NCBI GenBank assembly: GCA_963920665.1
Contig: OY987271.1
Location: forward strand, 18,045,350 to 18,109,349
DNA length: 64,000 nucleotides
From: Straminergon stramineum
Lineage: Eukaryota > Streptophyta > Bryopsida > Hypnales > Calliergonaceae
Reading direction: 5' to 3'
The notes below the pieces were generated by a model that made no database searches, was not told the DNA's origin, and saw nothing but the letters and a program-made list of their open reading frames with translations. Below are positions 25,932-38,099 of the stretch, in pieces. A program made the position numbers and the translations under genes. Numbering within the stretch: the stretch's first letter is position 1; every line of letters starts with the position of its first letter.

Positions 25932-26880
25932 TTAACCCCTAAAGGACCAAATGGTGTTTTTTGGCAACATAGTGATTTCGGGCAATTCACTACGAATAGA
26001 ATTTTTTTTTCTTTGAAATTTTCACACAACATGTGCCTAAGGAGTAGCTTTAAGGCCCAACAATTTTCATAACTTTTGAATACATGGTTAAAAAGTTATT
26101 GTATGATATATTGTTTTCATTGTTCAGCGGGCAGTTCGGGCAGCAAAAAAAACTTCTTTAAAAGTCACTTTTTTTTAAAATAAAAATTTGAAATTTATTT
26201 TACTGATTTATATATACATGGAAAGTTTTGAATCATTCCATTTTGATGTATGAGATGAAAGTTATGAAGAGTTTTAGTTGTAGGTAGTTTGTGGATAGTA
26301 ATGGAACCTCTACTCTAAAATAAACTTTGAAGACTATTATTTAAATCAATGGTTAATATTTTTGGAAAAAAATAAAAAAAAGAGGTGTAGATAGTTTATT
26401 ACAACAATTTCAACATTGGGATTGGCATTTTTCAATTCCATAAATAATTTATTAACAATTTAGTATTTTGAATCATCTTCTACTTCTTTTTACTTACTAA
26501 TTTTTTCCTATATGTTGTACAATTCCAAATGATTTAAATCTTTTTCAAGCATATAGCCAACATGACTTGAAGAATGAATCCAAAAAGTTACAACCATTTT
26601 GGACATTTTTTTGTAATGATCTGACCTTATGAAGTGCAGTTGCCTGGATTTTTGCAAGGCTAAAAAAAGGCTTTTTGTCACTTCAAATGTTGATATCTTG
26701 CAATCCAAACAATGGAAATTTCTGAAGATTTTTCAATGTCTTTCCAAACCAGCATACTACAAGATCCTATAGTTACATTTGTCCAAAAATGTATTTATTC
26801 TAAAATTTGGTACCTATACTAGAAATAGAAGTTTTGGAGTGTTTTTGGTGAAAACATAGTCAAATACATTTAGGGGTTAA
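25932..26880 (+). mobile_element. piggyBac-like non-autonomous element, near full length (949 bp)
   Basis: The left end is TTAA-CCCCTAAAGGACCAA. The right end, reverse-complemented, is TTAA-CCCCTAAATGTATTTGAC. A second copy in the same orientation lies at about 32408-33345 and a shortened inverted one at 8357-8722. The last 250 bases, reverse-complemented, are also related to the start of 36296-37225; both contain 'atatcttgcaat' and 'aagatcctat'. No open frame of transposase size exists, so it would need a transposase supplied in trans. Confidence 0.8.
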
Positions 26881-27540
26881 TAAACATGATGTCTAACTAA
26901 TCATGGAAAGATTTCCAACCTTTTTCTACAGGCTTATCATAGAAAGATCAAGTACAAATGTTTTGCAAGCACATAGTCCCAAAATTCACAAACAAGGGAT
27001 ATTAAGTACTTAGGATGTCCCACGGGGAAATGAGTTGGGGTTTATTATCTCAATTGAATCTTTACCAACTTTAGGAAATTTTGTTAAAATGGCATATTCA
27101 ATAGGCCATTTTCAGATCACGAAGTCTAAACCATAAAAGTGCCAAAGTTTTGAAATGGCGCTATTTTAACAAAATTCTCCTTACCTACTACATGATAAAC
27201 TCTAAAACTCCATTTCATTTTATTTCGATGATAGTAAGCTCTTAAAACTCCCTTGTAATTGGTGTGAGATCATTTACATTTTAGAGTATAAATTTTCACA
27301 TAGCTATGGGATTATTGGGAATGATAAATTTATTCGTGAGTTTGACTTGTAAAGCTTCTACCAAGCTAAGTAACCTTCTCTATGCATGTGGTTAAAACCT
27401 GTCACAGACAGAGAAATAACAAACATCTACATCAACTGACAGCCTTGTCCTTGAAAATGAGAAAAGTTATGAACAAAAGGTACCTTGATCCCTTTTCCAT
27501 GCACGCACACTTTCCTACTTGGTCAGAGCCTAGCTAGTCT
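26881..27540. other. Intergenic DNA upstream of the Smr gene, including a small MITE
   Basis: Apart from the inverted-repeat element at 27074-27180, nothing is recognised. Toward 27500 the sequence becomes richer in GC and CpG, marking the approach to the gene's 5' region. Confidence 0.4.
27074..27180. mobile_element. Short inverted-repeat element (second MITE family), 107 bp
   Basis: GGAAATTTTGTTAAAATGGC at the left is mirrored at the right by GCGCTATTTTAACAAAATTC with few mismatches. The interior includes 'agtgccaaag', also present in the copy at 50484-50802. It belongs to the same loose family as 10398-10563, 28594-28762 and 50484-50802. Confidence 0.6.
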
Positions 27541-27557
27541 GCGGGGAGCACCTGCTA

Positions 27558-30500
27558 GTGCTCGAGATTGTCTTGAGCCGGGGCTGCTGGACGTCTTGCC
27601 CCCGCTTACAATCACTTGCTTCCCTGGCGTCGTCAACCGGATTGCATGCTCACATTGAATCGTTGCCTTCTGTTTTCCAATTGAAGGAGACCAGTGCTAT
27701 TCGGAGTTTCGGGCCGGTATCACAGCTTTCGCAACCATGTCACAGGTGATTTGAAACCCAATTAACTAACTAGCTGCATTTCTGGGTTGTATGCGTCTAA
27801 TCAGCATCTCCGTTAATTATGTTTTCCATCTTGCGGTCGTTAATTCGTCGTCATCATCGTCATCTTCTTGCTTAAGAGGCGCTGTTCATTCAGTGCCAAC
27901 TGATGATCGATCGCCAACTGAAGCCATTTTTGGTCTGAAGTAACCCTCTTAGACTAGCATCAGAGTCTTCCGGAGTTTCGGTGACAGAGGCTGCTGATTT
28001 ATCTCGCAAACCCTCAAGCTTTGCTGCACAAAGATGCATCATCATGGTAATTGCATACATTTATGAAGTTTGCTCTCATGTATTTTAACTAAGCGGAGCG
28101 TGAGCAGTGATCGGTTGGGGACATTGCTTAAGAGACCAAGCTTATGCTAAAGAATTTGTTGAATTCTGTTACAAAATATTTGCTTTTTTCTTTGCAATCG
28201 TTTACAATCGAGTTTCTGTTTACTATTAGTCAGAAGGTCAGGTGCGTAAATTTATTCAATCTTCGGGTGTAAACTTACACCTAGCTAACTTAAACCGCTA
28301 ACTACGGTGGAATAGGTTGGAGTCGTAAAACTCAGATGGTAGAGGTGCATAGTACACCATTTGATCTAAGTGCGGCACTTCCACATTTTTCTAGCCTTCT
28401 GAAGTTCTTCCCATGAGAGAGCGAGTATGTTACTTGATCATGCTCTGCAATTTGTAGAAGGTCTGCCCAGGTTTCTATTTAAATGCCCGGCTAAATGATT
28501 GTCGCAAATCATCCCAGTTGTTTAAATAGACTACGTTCCTAGCATTTGGTTTCTCATTTTAAATTCTAGAACAGATAGTTGATTGAATTCTCTACATATG
28601 GTGAATTTCATTAAAATGACGGTATTACGGTAAAATGGCACAACATTCTATTAAAATGGCTCAGAATATATTAGAATTGCACGACATTCCATTAAAATGG
28701 CATGGAATATGTCAAAAATGGTAGAAGAATACCACCATTTTAATGAAATTCACCATATATGTACTCAAAGCCATGTAGTGTGGGTTTTGGTAGAGATTCT
28801 AAGGAATGGCTTAATTACCATCATTGAATCTAGTTGCGATGCACTCTCTTCAACTGTGGAACTCTAAGGGAGCTAACCCATTTCTGACCACTTTTAGCAA
28901 ATACACATACTGCAAGGGAGGTTTCAACAATGGGGAAAATTTTCCCATGAGTAGAAATAGAGTTCATAAGGTTTCCATAATTTTCCTGATTTTTTTTCCT
29001 CACAAAATAATTACTATGAATTTTGAAGTTGAAGATTTTGTTCTACATCAAGAACTTCAAGGCATGTGAACATGGTGCCATGTTGGTGCATTGAAATGCA
29101 ATTAAGTTGATTTTGTACTAACCTTCATACCAACCTAGTATGGATAAGATGACACTAAAATGACCCATATGTGACCTTGGGTGTAAAATGGCACCAAAAC
29201 AATCTAGCCTAACTTTTCTGATGTACCCATACTGTCATACAGACCTTCCTCTTTTCGACCAAGGATTGGTTGCAAAATCCAAGAAAGGTTGGGTCCAAAT
29301 TTGAGAGTCTTGTAGACAATTATAATGCACCACAATTGCCTGGGAACTGTGCCAGCATTAATTGTTGCTAATCACATACTGATTGAAATTACTCCACCCT
29401 ACGTTGCCAGACTGGGTCTGTGATTAGTAATGGGTTGGCTCCCTTAAAGCCAAATCCAGATAGTTAGCTAAAGTTCGATTTATGAAATGACCCCTAATTG
29501 GTGATAGGATTGAATTTCCTCTCTTGCAGGTACCGAGAGTTGCCTCTCCGGAAAACTCTCTTTCTTTGCATGATGAATTGTCATGGCTCACCCTACGTGA
29601 AGCGCATGGAAGGAAGGAAGGTAGACGTGGAAGTGAAAGTGGTAAAACTTCTCCTCATTAATTTTCTTGAGTTTTTCTTTCTTAAATTTTATTGTGAACT
29701 CTTTGAACCCACCACCTTGAAATCTCTATTCATTCACAATATATGGCCTATGTAGTCTTTTATGCGTAGTATATATGGTCTACTGAGCTAAAAAATTGAC
29801 TAGAGTCTATTGACATGTTCAGGTGACAAACTTGCTCAATGTGACAAAAATGTTGGAAGAAGAACATATTCATCAGCATTGGATACAACATCTCTCACAA
29901 AACATGTTCAATGTAGCAAAGATGTTGAGAGAAGAACATATTCTTCAATATTAGATACAACATCTTTCACAAAACAGGTATAGTTTATTTTAAACATTGT
30001 TTAGTAAATGTTCACTTTTGAAAAACTCCACTGAAAAACTTGCAATGAACTCTAGATGTGTACCTTAAGGCTTAAACATTTATTTATAGTGTAACATAAT
30101 AAAGGACTACATGTGAGATGTATTATGTATAACATATTAGTGTCATTAAATTAGGAAAACAACAATTATAAAACATTCTCCTTGTTAGCTTCAAAATGCA
30201 AGGTTCCTTCTTACTTGTATAATTATGGTGCCATTTAAAAATTTCCAATTGACTTCTTGAAAATGTTTTATTTTAATAAATTTGGTATTTCTTGCAGTAG
30301 AAAACATTGTAGGATAATCTCAGAGAAGATGCAAGAAGAGACACCATTTTGGAGATGCTTCATAAAAAGTACGTTGGTGATTTTATGAATTAACATATAA
30401 TAGAGCAATTCACATAGTTTTGTAATAACTATCTTGATTCTTTCAAAGCTATGGTAATGTAAATAAACAAACCAAGTATGTTTGATGACACAAAATTTAG

Positions 30501-31746
30501 GTTATGTACATGTATAATCCTTTAAGAGCTTTTTGTGAAAGTGATTTGATTTGATTTGATTTAGATGGGTACAATGCTTGTTTAATACCTATCTCAAATG
30601 ATCATTATTTCTAGACTAAAAAGTAGTGAAAAAAAGAAAATTGAAATATATATGAGTGCCATCAATTTCAAGTATTTGGATTATGTCATTAGTACCCAAA
30701 CCAATTAGTGTATGATCCATATTACAGGAATTATAAGATAGATTTCCATGGTTACACCCGCCTTGAGGCTCTCAAAAAATTGCAAGACATCATCACCACT
30801 CTAGCACACAAAATGAAGGGTAAGTTCAAATTCCACTAGTTTACAAAGGTTATTGTATCCCTATCAATATTGAGATTTCTTGGGTGTGAAATTTATTGTT
30901 GAGACAAATGTATTTTTGATCTAATGGAAGTTATATCTATTTTAGGTGAATCTAAACAACAATTTATAGTCATCACGGGTAAAGGCAACCATAGTCCCAA
31001 TGGAAAACCTATAATCCAACATACTGTGAGTTCTTCTAAACCTTCTCTAAGTTTATTTTTATTTCCATTTACTATGTATATTAGGTGGTGATGGATATAT
31101 AAACTTTATGAATAAAGATTAAAGAGGTTCAAGACTAATATTGGATGCAATTAAATGCTACTTTTGAATCAAAAACATTCAAGCTTTACATTGAATGAAC
31201 ATTATGGATTAAAAAACTTTAATTTTGGTCTCAACCAAAACGAACTTGCAACACACTTAATTTTTGTCTTGTGTACTTTTGTTGGTTGGTCTTTTAATTT
31301 GAAAGAAGCTTAGCCAGCATAATAAGATCATAATCTCAATGTTGCGTATACTTATAGAGTTGGCAATCATGTAGTAGATTCTAAATGTAAATATATGAAT
31401 TTTTTAACCTCGTTGTCCTCTAACATTATGATGGGTTTTTTTGTGAACATTGAATTAGAAAGATTAAACCATTGAAATTATAGCCTCCACGTCATGTAAA
31501 CTAATAACCTCATTGTAGACTTGACATGTGTGAATGATACCATCATTTTAGAATTGAGTCAAACAAAGTGAATGATTCTATAATCTATATATTATATTTT
31601 GCAAATTTACACTCCATTCATGATTCTAAGATGTTCTTTAATTTGACTGATTCACTTCTATATGCAAGTTTTGGATTATCTTGAAGAAACAGGGGTAGAA
31701 TACAAACTACAAGAGAATAACTCTGGTCGTATAAATATTATTGTAT
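27558..31746 (+). CDS. Smr-domain protein (multi-exon gene, last exon uncertain)
   Basis: Smr domains occur in MutS2-type nucleases and in plant PPR and CID7-like proteins, where they can nick nucleic acid. Proposed exons are 27558-27745, 27941-28046, 29530-29641, 29823-29977, 30313-30368, 30728-30819, 30946-31025 and a terminal exon near 31669-31746. Phases agree through 31025. The Smr core is visible as IDFHGYTRLEAL (exon from 30728), IVITGKGNHSPNGKP (from 30946) and VLDYLEETGVEYK with SGRINII at the end. D-x-H-G and TGKG are the family's hallmark positions. The exon at 29823 holds two copies of a 24-25 residue unit ending TYSS-LDTTS-TK. Two oddities weaken the model. No in-frame ATG precedes the one at 28044, so a first exon may be missing. 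The final acceptor reads GCAAG, where GCAGG would keep frame, so the last 26 residues may be lost. It is either a functional gene with an alternative end or a recent pseudogene. Confidence 0.65.
28594..28762. mobile_element. Short inverted-repeat element in the second intron of the Smr gene (169 bp)
   Basis: The termini ACATATGGTGAATTTCATTA and, reverse-complemented, ACATATATGGTGAATTTCATT are almost perfect inverted repeats and continue into AAAATG on both sides. The interior repeats 'cattaaaatgg' phrases. The high terminal match suggests this is the youngest of the four family members. It lies within the intron 28047-29529 and should be removed by splicing. Confidence 0.75.
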
Positions 31747-32407
31747 AATACACAAAGTCAAAGAGAAGAACATTGTAATGTGATTTGCCTTAGATTTTAT
31801 CTTAAGTTACACATTTTTTAGTTCAAGACCCTACTATTAAAATCTATATGACAATAGAAAGGAAGATGGGATAAATTGTTCACTTTTGACTTTGAAAATC
31901 TTCACATTCTATAGAAGCTAGATCTTGGGTACTAAAGTTGCCTTTGGGATTTCATATATTTCAATGTTGAATGTTCCATTAACTAGAGGTGATTGACATA
32001 ATATTAAAGATTACCAATAACCCTGCAAACAAATGTATTATTGTATTTATTGTTTACAACATGATAATTAAATTTTATTAAATTTTATAATATATTAAAT
32101 TAGAAGTATATAGGTAATATAGACAAAGCATTCATAGTTTCTTGTGTGTATATATTTACTCATTTTTAAGTCCCAAGTAACCCCAAAGACAAACTTCTAG
32201 TTGTTTCCCTTCTTTTGGAATCTTTTGTTCTCAATTTTCATTTTTGTTTAATAACAAATCCATTTTGAGAACAAACTACATATTGAATCCAATTGCATTA
32301 ATTTAATTAAGCTCTAATGTAAACATTCTTATATGAGTATTTATTAGATGTTGTTAACTTGGTAAATATATTGAGGCTCTTGGTTTTTGGCTAAGGATTC
32401 TAAAATA
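31747..32407. other. AT-rich intergenic DNA after the Smr gene
   Basis: No gene or repeat is recognised. This would hold the 3' untranslated region of the Smr gene if that gene is expressed. Confidence 0.4.
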
Positions 32408-33345
32408 ATAAACTTTTAAAAGACCAAGTTGCATTTGGGGGCAACATAGTAATTTTGGGCAATTCACTACAAATGGAATTTACTTTTTCTTTGAAATTTT
32501 CACACATAGCCACATAGAGACAAGGTTTTTCTTTCAGGTCCCGAAATTTTCATAACTTTTGAATACATAGTTAAAAAGTTTTTGTATGATTTGTAGTTTT
32601 TTTCCTCATCCAGGTAGTCTAAGCATATCAGAGAAAAAACACTTTTTCTAGAAACAAAAATTTGAAATTGTTTTTCTAGATTTGTATATACGTAGAAAGA
32701 TTTTAATCATTCCATTTTGATCAATGAGATGAAAATTATGAGGATTTTAAGTTTGCAGGCAATTATAGATTCTTTATTCTAAAATATACTTTGAAGTCAT
32801 TTATTTAACTCAATTTTTAATATTTTTTGAAAAAAATAAAATCATAGGATTTCGATTGTTTATTAAAACATTACAACCATTGGCAGTGATGTTTTTCAAT
32901 TCCGTAACTAAATACTTAACAATTCAGTGTTTTGAATTATTCTTAGTTTACTTCTTTCTAATTACTAGTTTTTTTCCTAAATGTTCTTCAATTCCGAATG
33001 ATCTAAATTTTTTCAAACATGTAGCCAATTTGACTAGAAGAATGAATCCAAAGAAGCACCACCATTTTAGACATTTTTTCATATAGATGTGCCCTTGTGA
33101 AGTGCAAGTGCCATGTTTTTTGCAAGCATCTTTGTTAATTCAAATACTAATATCTTACAATCCACATGGTAGAAATTTTGGAAGTTTTTTTACATCTTCT
33201 CAAACTAGCTTACCACAAGACCCTATAATTACATGTGTCAAAAAATGTTTTTTTTCTAAAATTTGATACTTGTACTATAAATGGTAGTTTGGGGAGTGTT
33301 TTTTGGTGAAAAGTGAAAATATAGTCATGGAACTCTAGGGGTTAA
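32408..33345 (+). mobile_element. piggyBac-like non-autonomous element, left end degraded (about 938 bp)
   Basis: This is colinear with 25932-26880 through most of its length: 'caacatagtaattttgggca' near the left, 'cataacttttgaatacat' further in, and 'agtgttttttggtgaaaa' near the right. The right terminus is CTCTAGGGG-TTAA. The left terminus has lost the CCCC run and reads 'cttttaaaagaccaag', so its exact start is approximate. Confidence 0.7.
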
Positions 33346-36295
33346 AAATGATTGGAAAGTTACATTTTAGAAAATTATTTCTAAATTCTCTTCTTTCTTT
33401 AAACATAGAAAGATCACCGTTTTGAAATATTTGTACAAAACTATGCTTCTTTGAGATAGTAACTAGTCAATTTTTTCCCATTACTTCTATTAAAATAAAA
33501 ATATATATTGTATCAAGTGGTACAATAATCTATTTCTTGTATTGATCTCACTTTCAATATTAATAACAAGCCTCCTCTAGTTATGTTCCATCTTATCTTA
33601 AAAAAAATTAGCGCAAGCAAATTTACTCAATCTTGGCTAGCCCATTATAAAGGTTATCCCCCCCTCCCCTTGATTTTAGTCATAGGGAAATAAATCCTTT
33701 GAATTTGAAGCTTAGAGAGGCTACTTTATTATTATTATTATTAATAATACAATATAAGATAAACAAGTATTTTTTTGGGGGGGGGCATCCTACAACAAAA
33801 TAAACATAATACTCAATATGTTGCATAAATATTCTTCAAAATGTGGAATATAGACTAGTATAGATACATTATAATATAAGAATATTTGAACAATTTCATC
33901 ATCCTAAGTAAGCTCTAGTAATAGTGTCAATATTTACATCATTAATAATTATATCATCCTATTATTTTTAGTAGATTAATTATTTTTGTGTATTATTTGT
34001 AATTTTCAATGTATATTGGCTAATCATCCTATCATACAATAATAAAATATAATGGATTAGTGAATTTGTGAAAATATTAAGAAAAATTTAATGAAATTTA
34101 CTACTTTAAAGAGATTCATTTCAAATGATAAATTTTCATTCATACGAATTAAATACTACTTAGATAATTGGAATTTTGAAAATTACTATGATCTCTATTA
34201 CATCAATTTAAAGCTATATAGCATGCAAAATGAATATAGATGCAAATTTATTTTTAGCACTTTAGATGAAAACTTATACACCAATTAGAATAATAAGACT
34301 ATACATCTTTCTAACAAATACATGTGGACTTCAATGACTCAAGTATCATTAGCCTCAATAGATAGTAAATTTAATCTAAGAGTATTCAAACTAATAAATT
34401 ATTATATATAAACTTTTAAAAAAATAACCACAATAAAGAGTAATTCCAAAAATTGATTGTTTGATGTGAATATAGACTGTTTTTATTGATTTAAATGTTA
34501 TATAAACACAAATTTAAATTTTGAAAAGATTACCATATTGAGCTTCAAACTAAGTTTTTCCTAAATAGGCATCATAATAATTATAGCCACAACTTAAAAT
34601 GAGTATCAACTAGGCATTTCCATTCAGAGATCTAAAAGGACAAAAAATTTATGATTGTTAGTTTGTTACATTACTTGTCAATAATTACATAGCACAAATT
34701 AACTATCAAAAATAAATAAAGCTATAAATATAAATAAACTGGAAATTTTAAATCTCAAAAACATACATTCTAATAAAAAAATTACAAGAAAAAATGAATT
34801 TGGTAATTCGAAATGGTAACTCTTGTATGTATTATATTTTCAATTGAATTAGTTTTATTATTTGTTACAAAGTAGAGATCCTAAAAGACTTATTTTGTGA
34901 TTTGAAACAAGACAACACTGATATACGATTATAGTATCAATTATTATACAAAATAAAACATGGAAATGAAATTTGATGCAATCAAATATAATGAACCAAC
35001 TTTTTGTAAATGTGTAAGATTTGGATTGAACATAGTTTTCAATTTTCAATCATTCCACAAAGATCTAAGAAAACAAAAAAATGACACATCAAGGATGAGG
35101 CTTGATTGTTCTATTTGTTTTGATTAATTGATATTAGGGATTGAAGAAGCAACAAGGACGTTTTTCATACCATTCAAAATCCTTGCATAAGAGTTTGTAC
35201 ACATGTAGAGATTTAAAGATACAATTATTATTAATGAAACAAAATTTATTGAATCTTGAAGATTTTCATCAAAAATTATAATAATTTGAAATGTAGGATT
35301 TTACATCTTTTTAACTTTCAAGCTTCATTCCTCTTTATTCAATAAATCCAATGAATTTGATTGAAGATTTGATTTTTGAAAGGTGCACTTGATGTAGTGT
35401 GGTGAAATCACTTGCATGAATTACCAATGGTACTCATTTCATAGAGACATACAAGATAATTATAAATTTTTTTTATTGCCAAATGTTTCTAATATTGCAT
35501 ACTTGCATTTGGGAGTTCATAGATTTTAATAGTGAGTATTTCCATCAAATTAAGATGTATAATAGAATTTGAAAATGACCAATAACCTTGCCAACAAATG
35601 TATTATATTTTTTTTTTATAGTTAAGTACATTGCTTTTATATAATATTTTTCATAACATTATTATGAACATTATCATGAAATGAACAAAGGTCTACATAT
35701 ATTCTATGATGGTTTTATAAAATGTGCTTATGACATAGATATATCATAGGCATGTTTTGAAATGATTAAATTATCTTATTTTAGCTCTTATGAGAAATGT
35801 GGTTAAACTTAATAGAATTTCTATTTGGAAATATTCATAGCTATTGAAAATTTGAACAACACACTAAAAATAAAGCTTTTTAGGATACATAGCAATTCCA
35901 AATTTTCAATCTTCATTGGGTGATGGGCATCACTAGTAGCATAGAGATCAATGAAGGCCTAAGTAGTTCCTTTAATGGTATTTACATCAGAGAGAGTTTA
36001 CTTAGATTAAAATATGAAGCTTTGGGCGATGGCAATGGCTTTAGAAAAAAATGAAAAAAATTGAAAAATTGTTTATTATGTTTGTCTAGTTGCAATGTCT
36101 CTTGTCATGAACTCCAACAAAATTATTTAAAATAAGATAAATAATAAAAATAATAAATCTCTCTACCTTGCAATACAATTATCATTGACGGTTGTACAGA
36201 GAGGTTTACCTTAGTAGATTCAATACCTTGAAAACTATACAATACAAGGATAGAGTTTCTAGTCCATTTAACTTCAATCTTTGAGACCATTTATA
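33346..36295. other. Very AT-rich intergenic DNA with simple repeats
   Basis: No gene is supported. Simple sequence includes a TTA-type microsatellite at about 33729-33750 and a T7G10 homopolymer junction at about 33772-33786. Short open frames (34091-34288, 34858-35049) have the amino acid bias of random AT-rich DNA. Confidence 0.5.
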
Positions 36296-37225
36296 TTAAC
36301 CCCTAAAGGACCAAGGCTTTTTCTGCAAAAAACACTCAAAACTGCCATTTTTAGAGCAAAGAGTAAAAAAATTTGAAAATTGTATTTTTTTCACATCAAA
36401 CCATAGGATCTTACACCTAACTGGTATGAAAATGTGTGGAAAATTTTTCAAAATTTTTGATTGCATAGATTGCAAGATATTTGCATTTAAAGTGAAGAAA
36501 ACAAGTTTTTCCACACATTGCGGGACTAGTTTATTTGACTTTGAACCTTCTTAACTTTAATTTTTTGCACTAAAAAGTTTTGAGCTTTAAATCTTGATGG
36601 TGGAAAATTGAGTTGAGAATCTTGGAAAAAAAAGAAAATACAAAAAATTTAATTTTGATTGTTGAAAAAATTGTTAAGTAGAAGTAGGTACAAGATAGAA
36701 GAAAAATCTAATTTATTAATATTTCTAAGATGGAATTAAAATTCACTAATCCCAATGGTGAGATTGTTCTAGAAGGCAAATGAAATGATATGGACCTTTT
36801 TTTTGAAAAATTGTAAAAATTGCATTCAGAAATGAATCCTACAAGTAATTTTTTTAGGAAGATGGTCTAAGTGCCCAAAAAACAAGATTGTCTATAGATT
36901 TCTCATAACAAATCTAAATGGAATGAATCAAAGCTTTTTGTGTAGAAAAAAAATACAATCTATAAGGGAAAAAAAGTTAAAAAATAAAAAAATTCAAATT
37001 TTTGAAACTTTTTTTTGCTGCCCCCTCTCCCTTGTTTTGAGCTTATTTGGGCATAACTTTTGTTATCGAGCACCAAATGAAAAAAAAGATTATATTCCCA
37101 TGAAGCTAATCAATTTTTCTATATTTATAAAAGGTTTCAAAAAATCAGGACAAAAATTGAGACTGTAGGTACCTGCCCGAAATCTCATTTGTCCCCCAAA
37201 GGGACAATGGTCCTTTAGGGGTTAA
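36296..37225 (+). mobile_element. piggyBac-like non-autonomous element with well-preserved ends (930 bp)
   Basis: The left end is TTAA-CCCCTAAAGGACCAAGG. The right end, reverse-complemented, is TTAA-CCCCTAAAGGACCATTG. That gives a 14-base perfect terminal repeat and an intact TTAA at each side. The interior is the second subfamily type, shared in reverse orientation with 15590-16449. It carries 72- and 81-codon frames, but these have no transposase character and are not conserved between the copies. Confidence 0.85.
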
Positions 37226-38099
37226 ACACACTTATATTGAATGGGATGTTCATGAGATAGTTTTAGTGGGGATTTTGAAGTGTTCCATGGTAAATTTATT
37301 ATTAAAAATTGTCACTTTGTCAACGATACTTGAATTAAATTGATTGATTGTTGGTTTCATAGTATATCCCCCTATACATGCATGTAATAGAAGAAAGAAA
37401 AAATTGTAAAGAAGGGCAATGATTTGATAAGGAAAAATTTGGACATTGAAATTTTGTATATAAGATAGCCTCACTTTAAAACCTACATGAATGAATTTAC
37501 AAAAACACATAAGGTATTAGAAATACACTCTCATTGATTTTATGTAAAAATACAGTCTACTTAAATGCAATAATGAAGGTAAATAACCCCACATCAAATA
37601 CCCTTAACTCAAGTGTATACCTTTAATTACAAAGAGTGATCTCCCTAAGATTAAGATTTGAAAGTAAATGAATTCCAAAGCTAACCACCCCATAAACTCA
37701 GTTGTTGAGGTGGGTTTCATAATCACTTCAAAAATCACCTATGCTCCTTTTTTGAGCCTTGATGACTTGAATATTTTAATTCATGTTGTTGTAGACCATT
37801 TAAGACCCACTTCCATTGGTATTGTAAAAAGTTGACAAACATTTGCTTCAAAAAAACTATATAGAGATAAAAATGGAGATAATATTAATTTGAATGAAAT
37901 TTGCAAGAGCCAATCATTCTTCTTGATTTCCCCATATCTCTTTACAAGAGTTGCAAGGGAATGGATTTTAAGAGACCTATGGTCGCAAATAGGTGCCCAT
38001 GATAGAAATCTTTGAAAATTCACTAATGCATCTATTTCTCTTTATGTGGAAAATGAGCTTAAAATCCAACCGTCCAAGACTGCAAACATTTGACTCCTA
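37226..38099. other. Intergenic DNA downstream of the scramblase gene
   Basis: No gene is seen. The part nearest 38100 should contain the 3' untranslated region and polyadenylation site of the minus-strand scramblase gene. Confidence 0.4.

Noticed and set aside
27600..31025. Smr gene as an obvious pseudogene
   Set aside because: Stops seen when the acceptor at 30297 is used disappear with the acceptor at 30312, and phases match through 31025. Only the last junction is damaged, so I kept it as a gene with a caveat.
33729..33790. TTA microsatellite and poly-T/poly-G junction as a functional structure
   Set aside because: These are simple-sequence slippage products with no neighbouring gene or motif to give them meaning.
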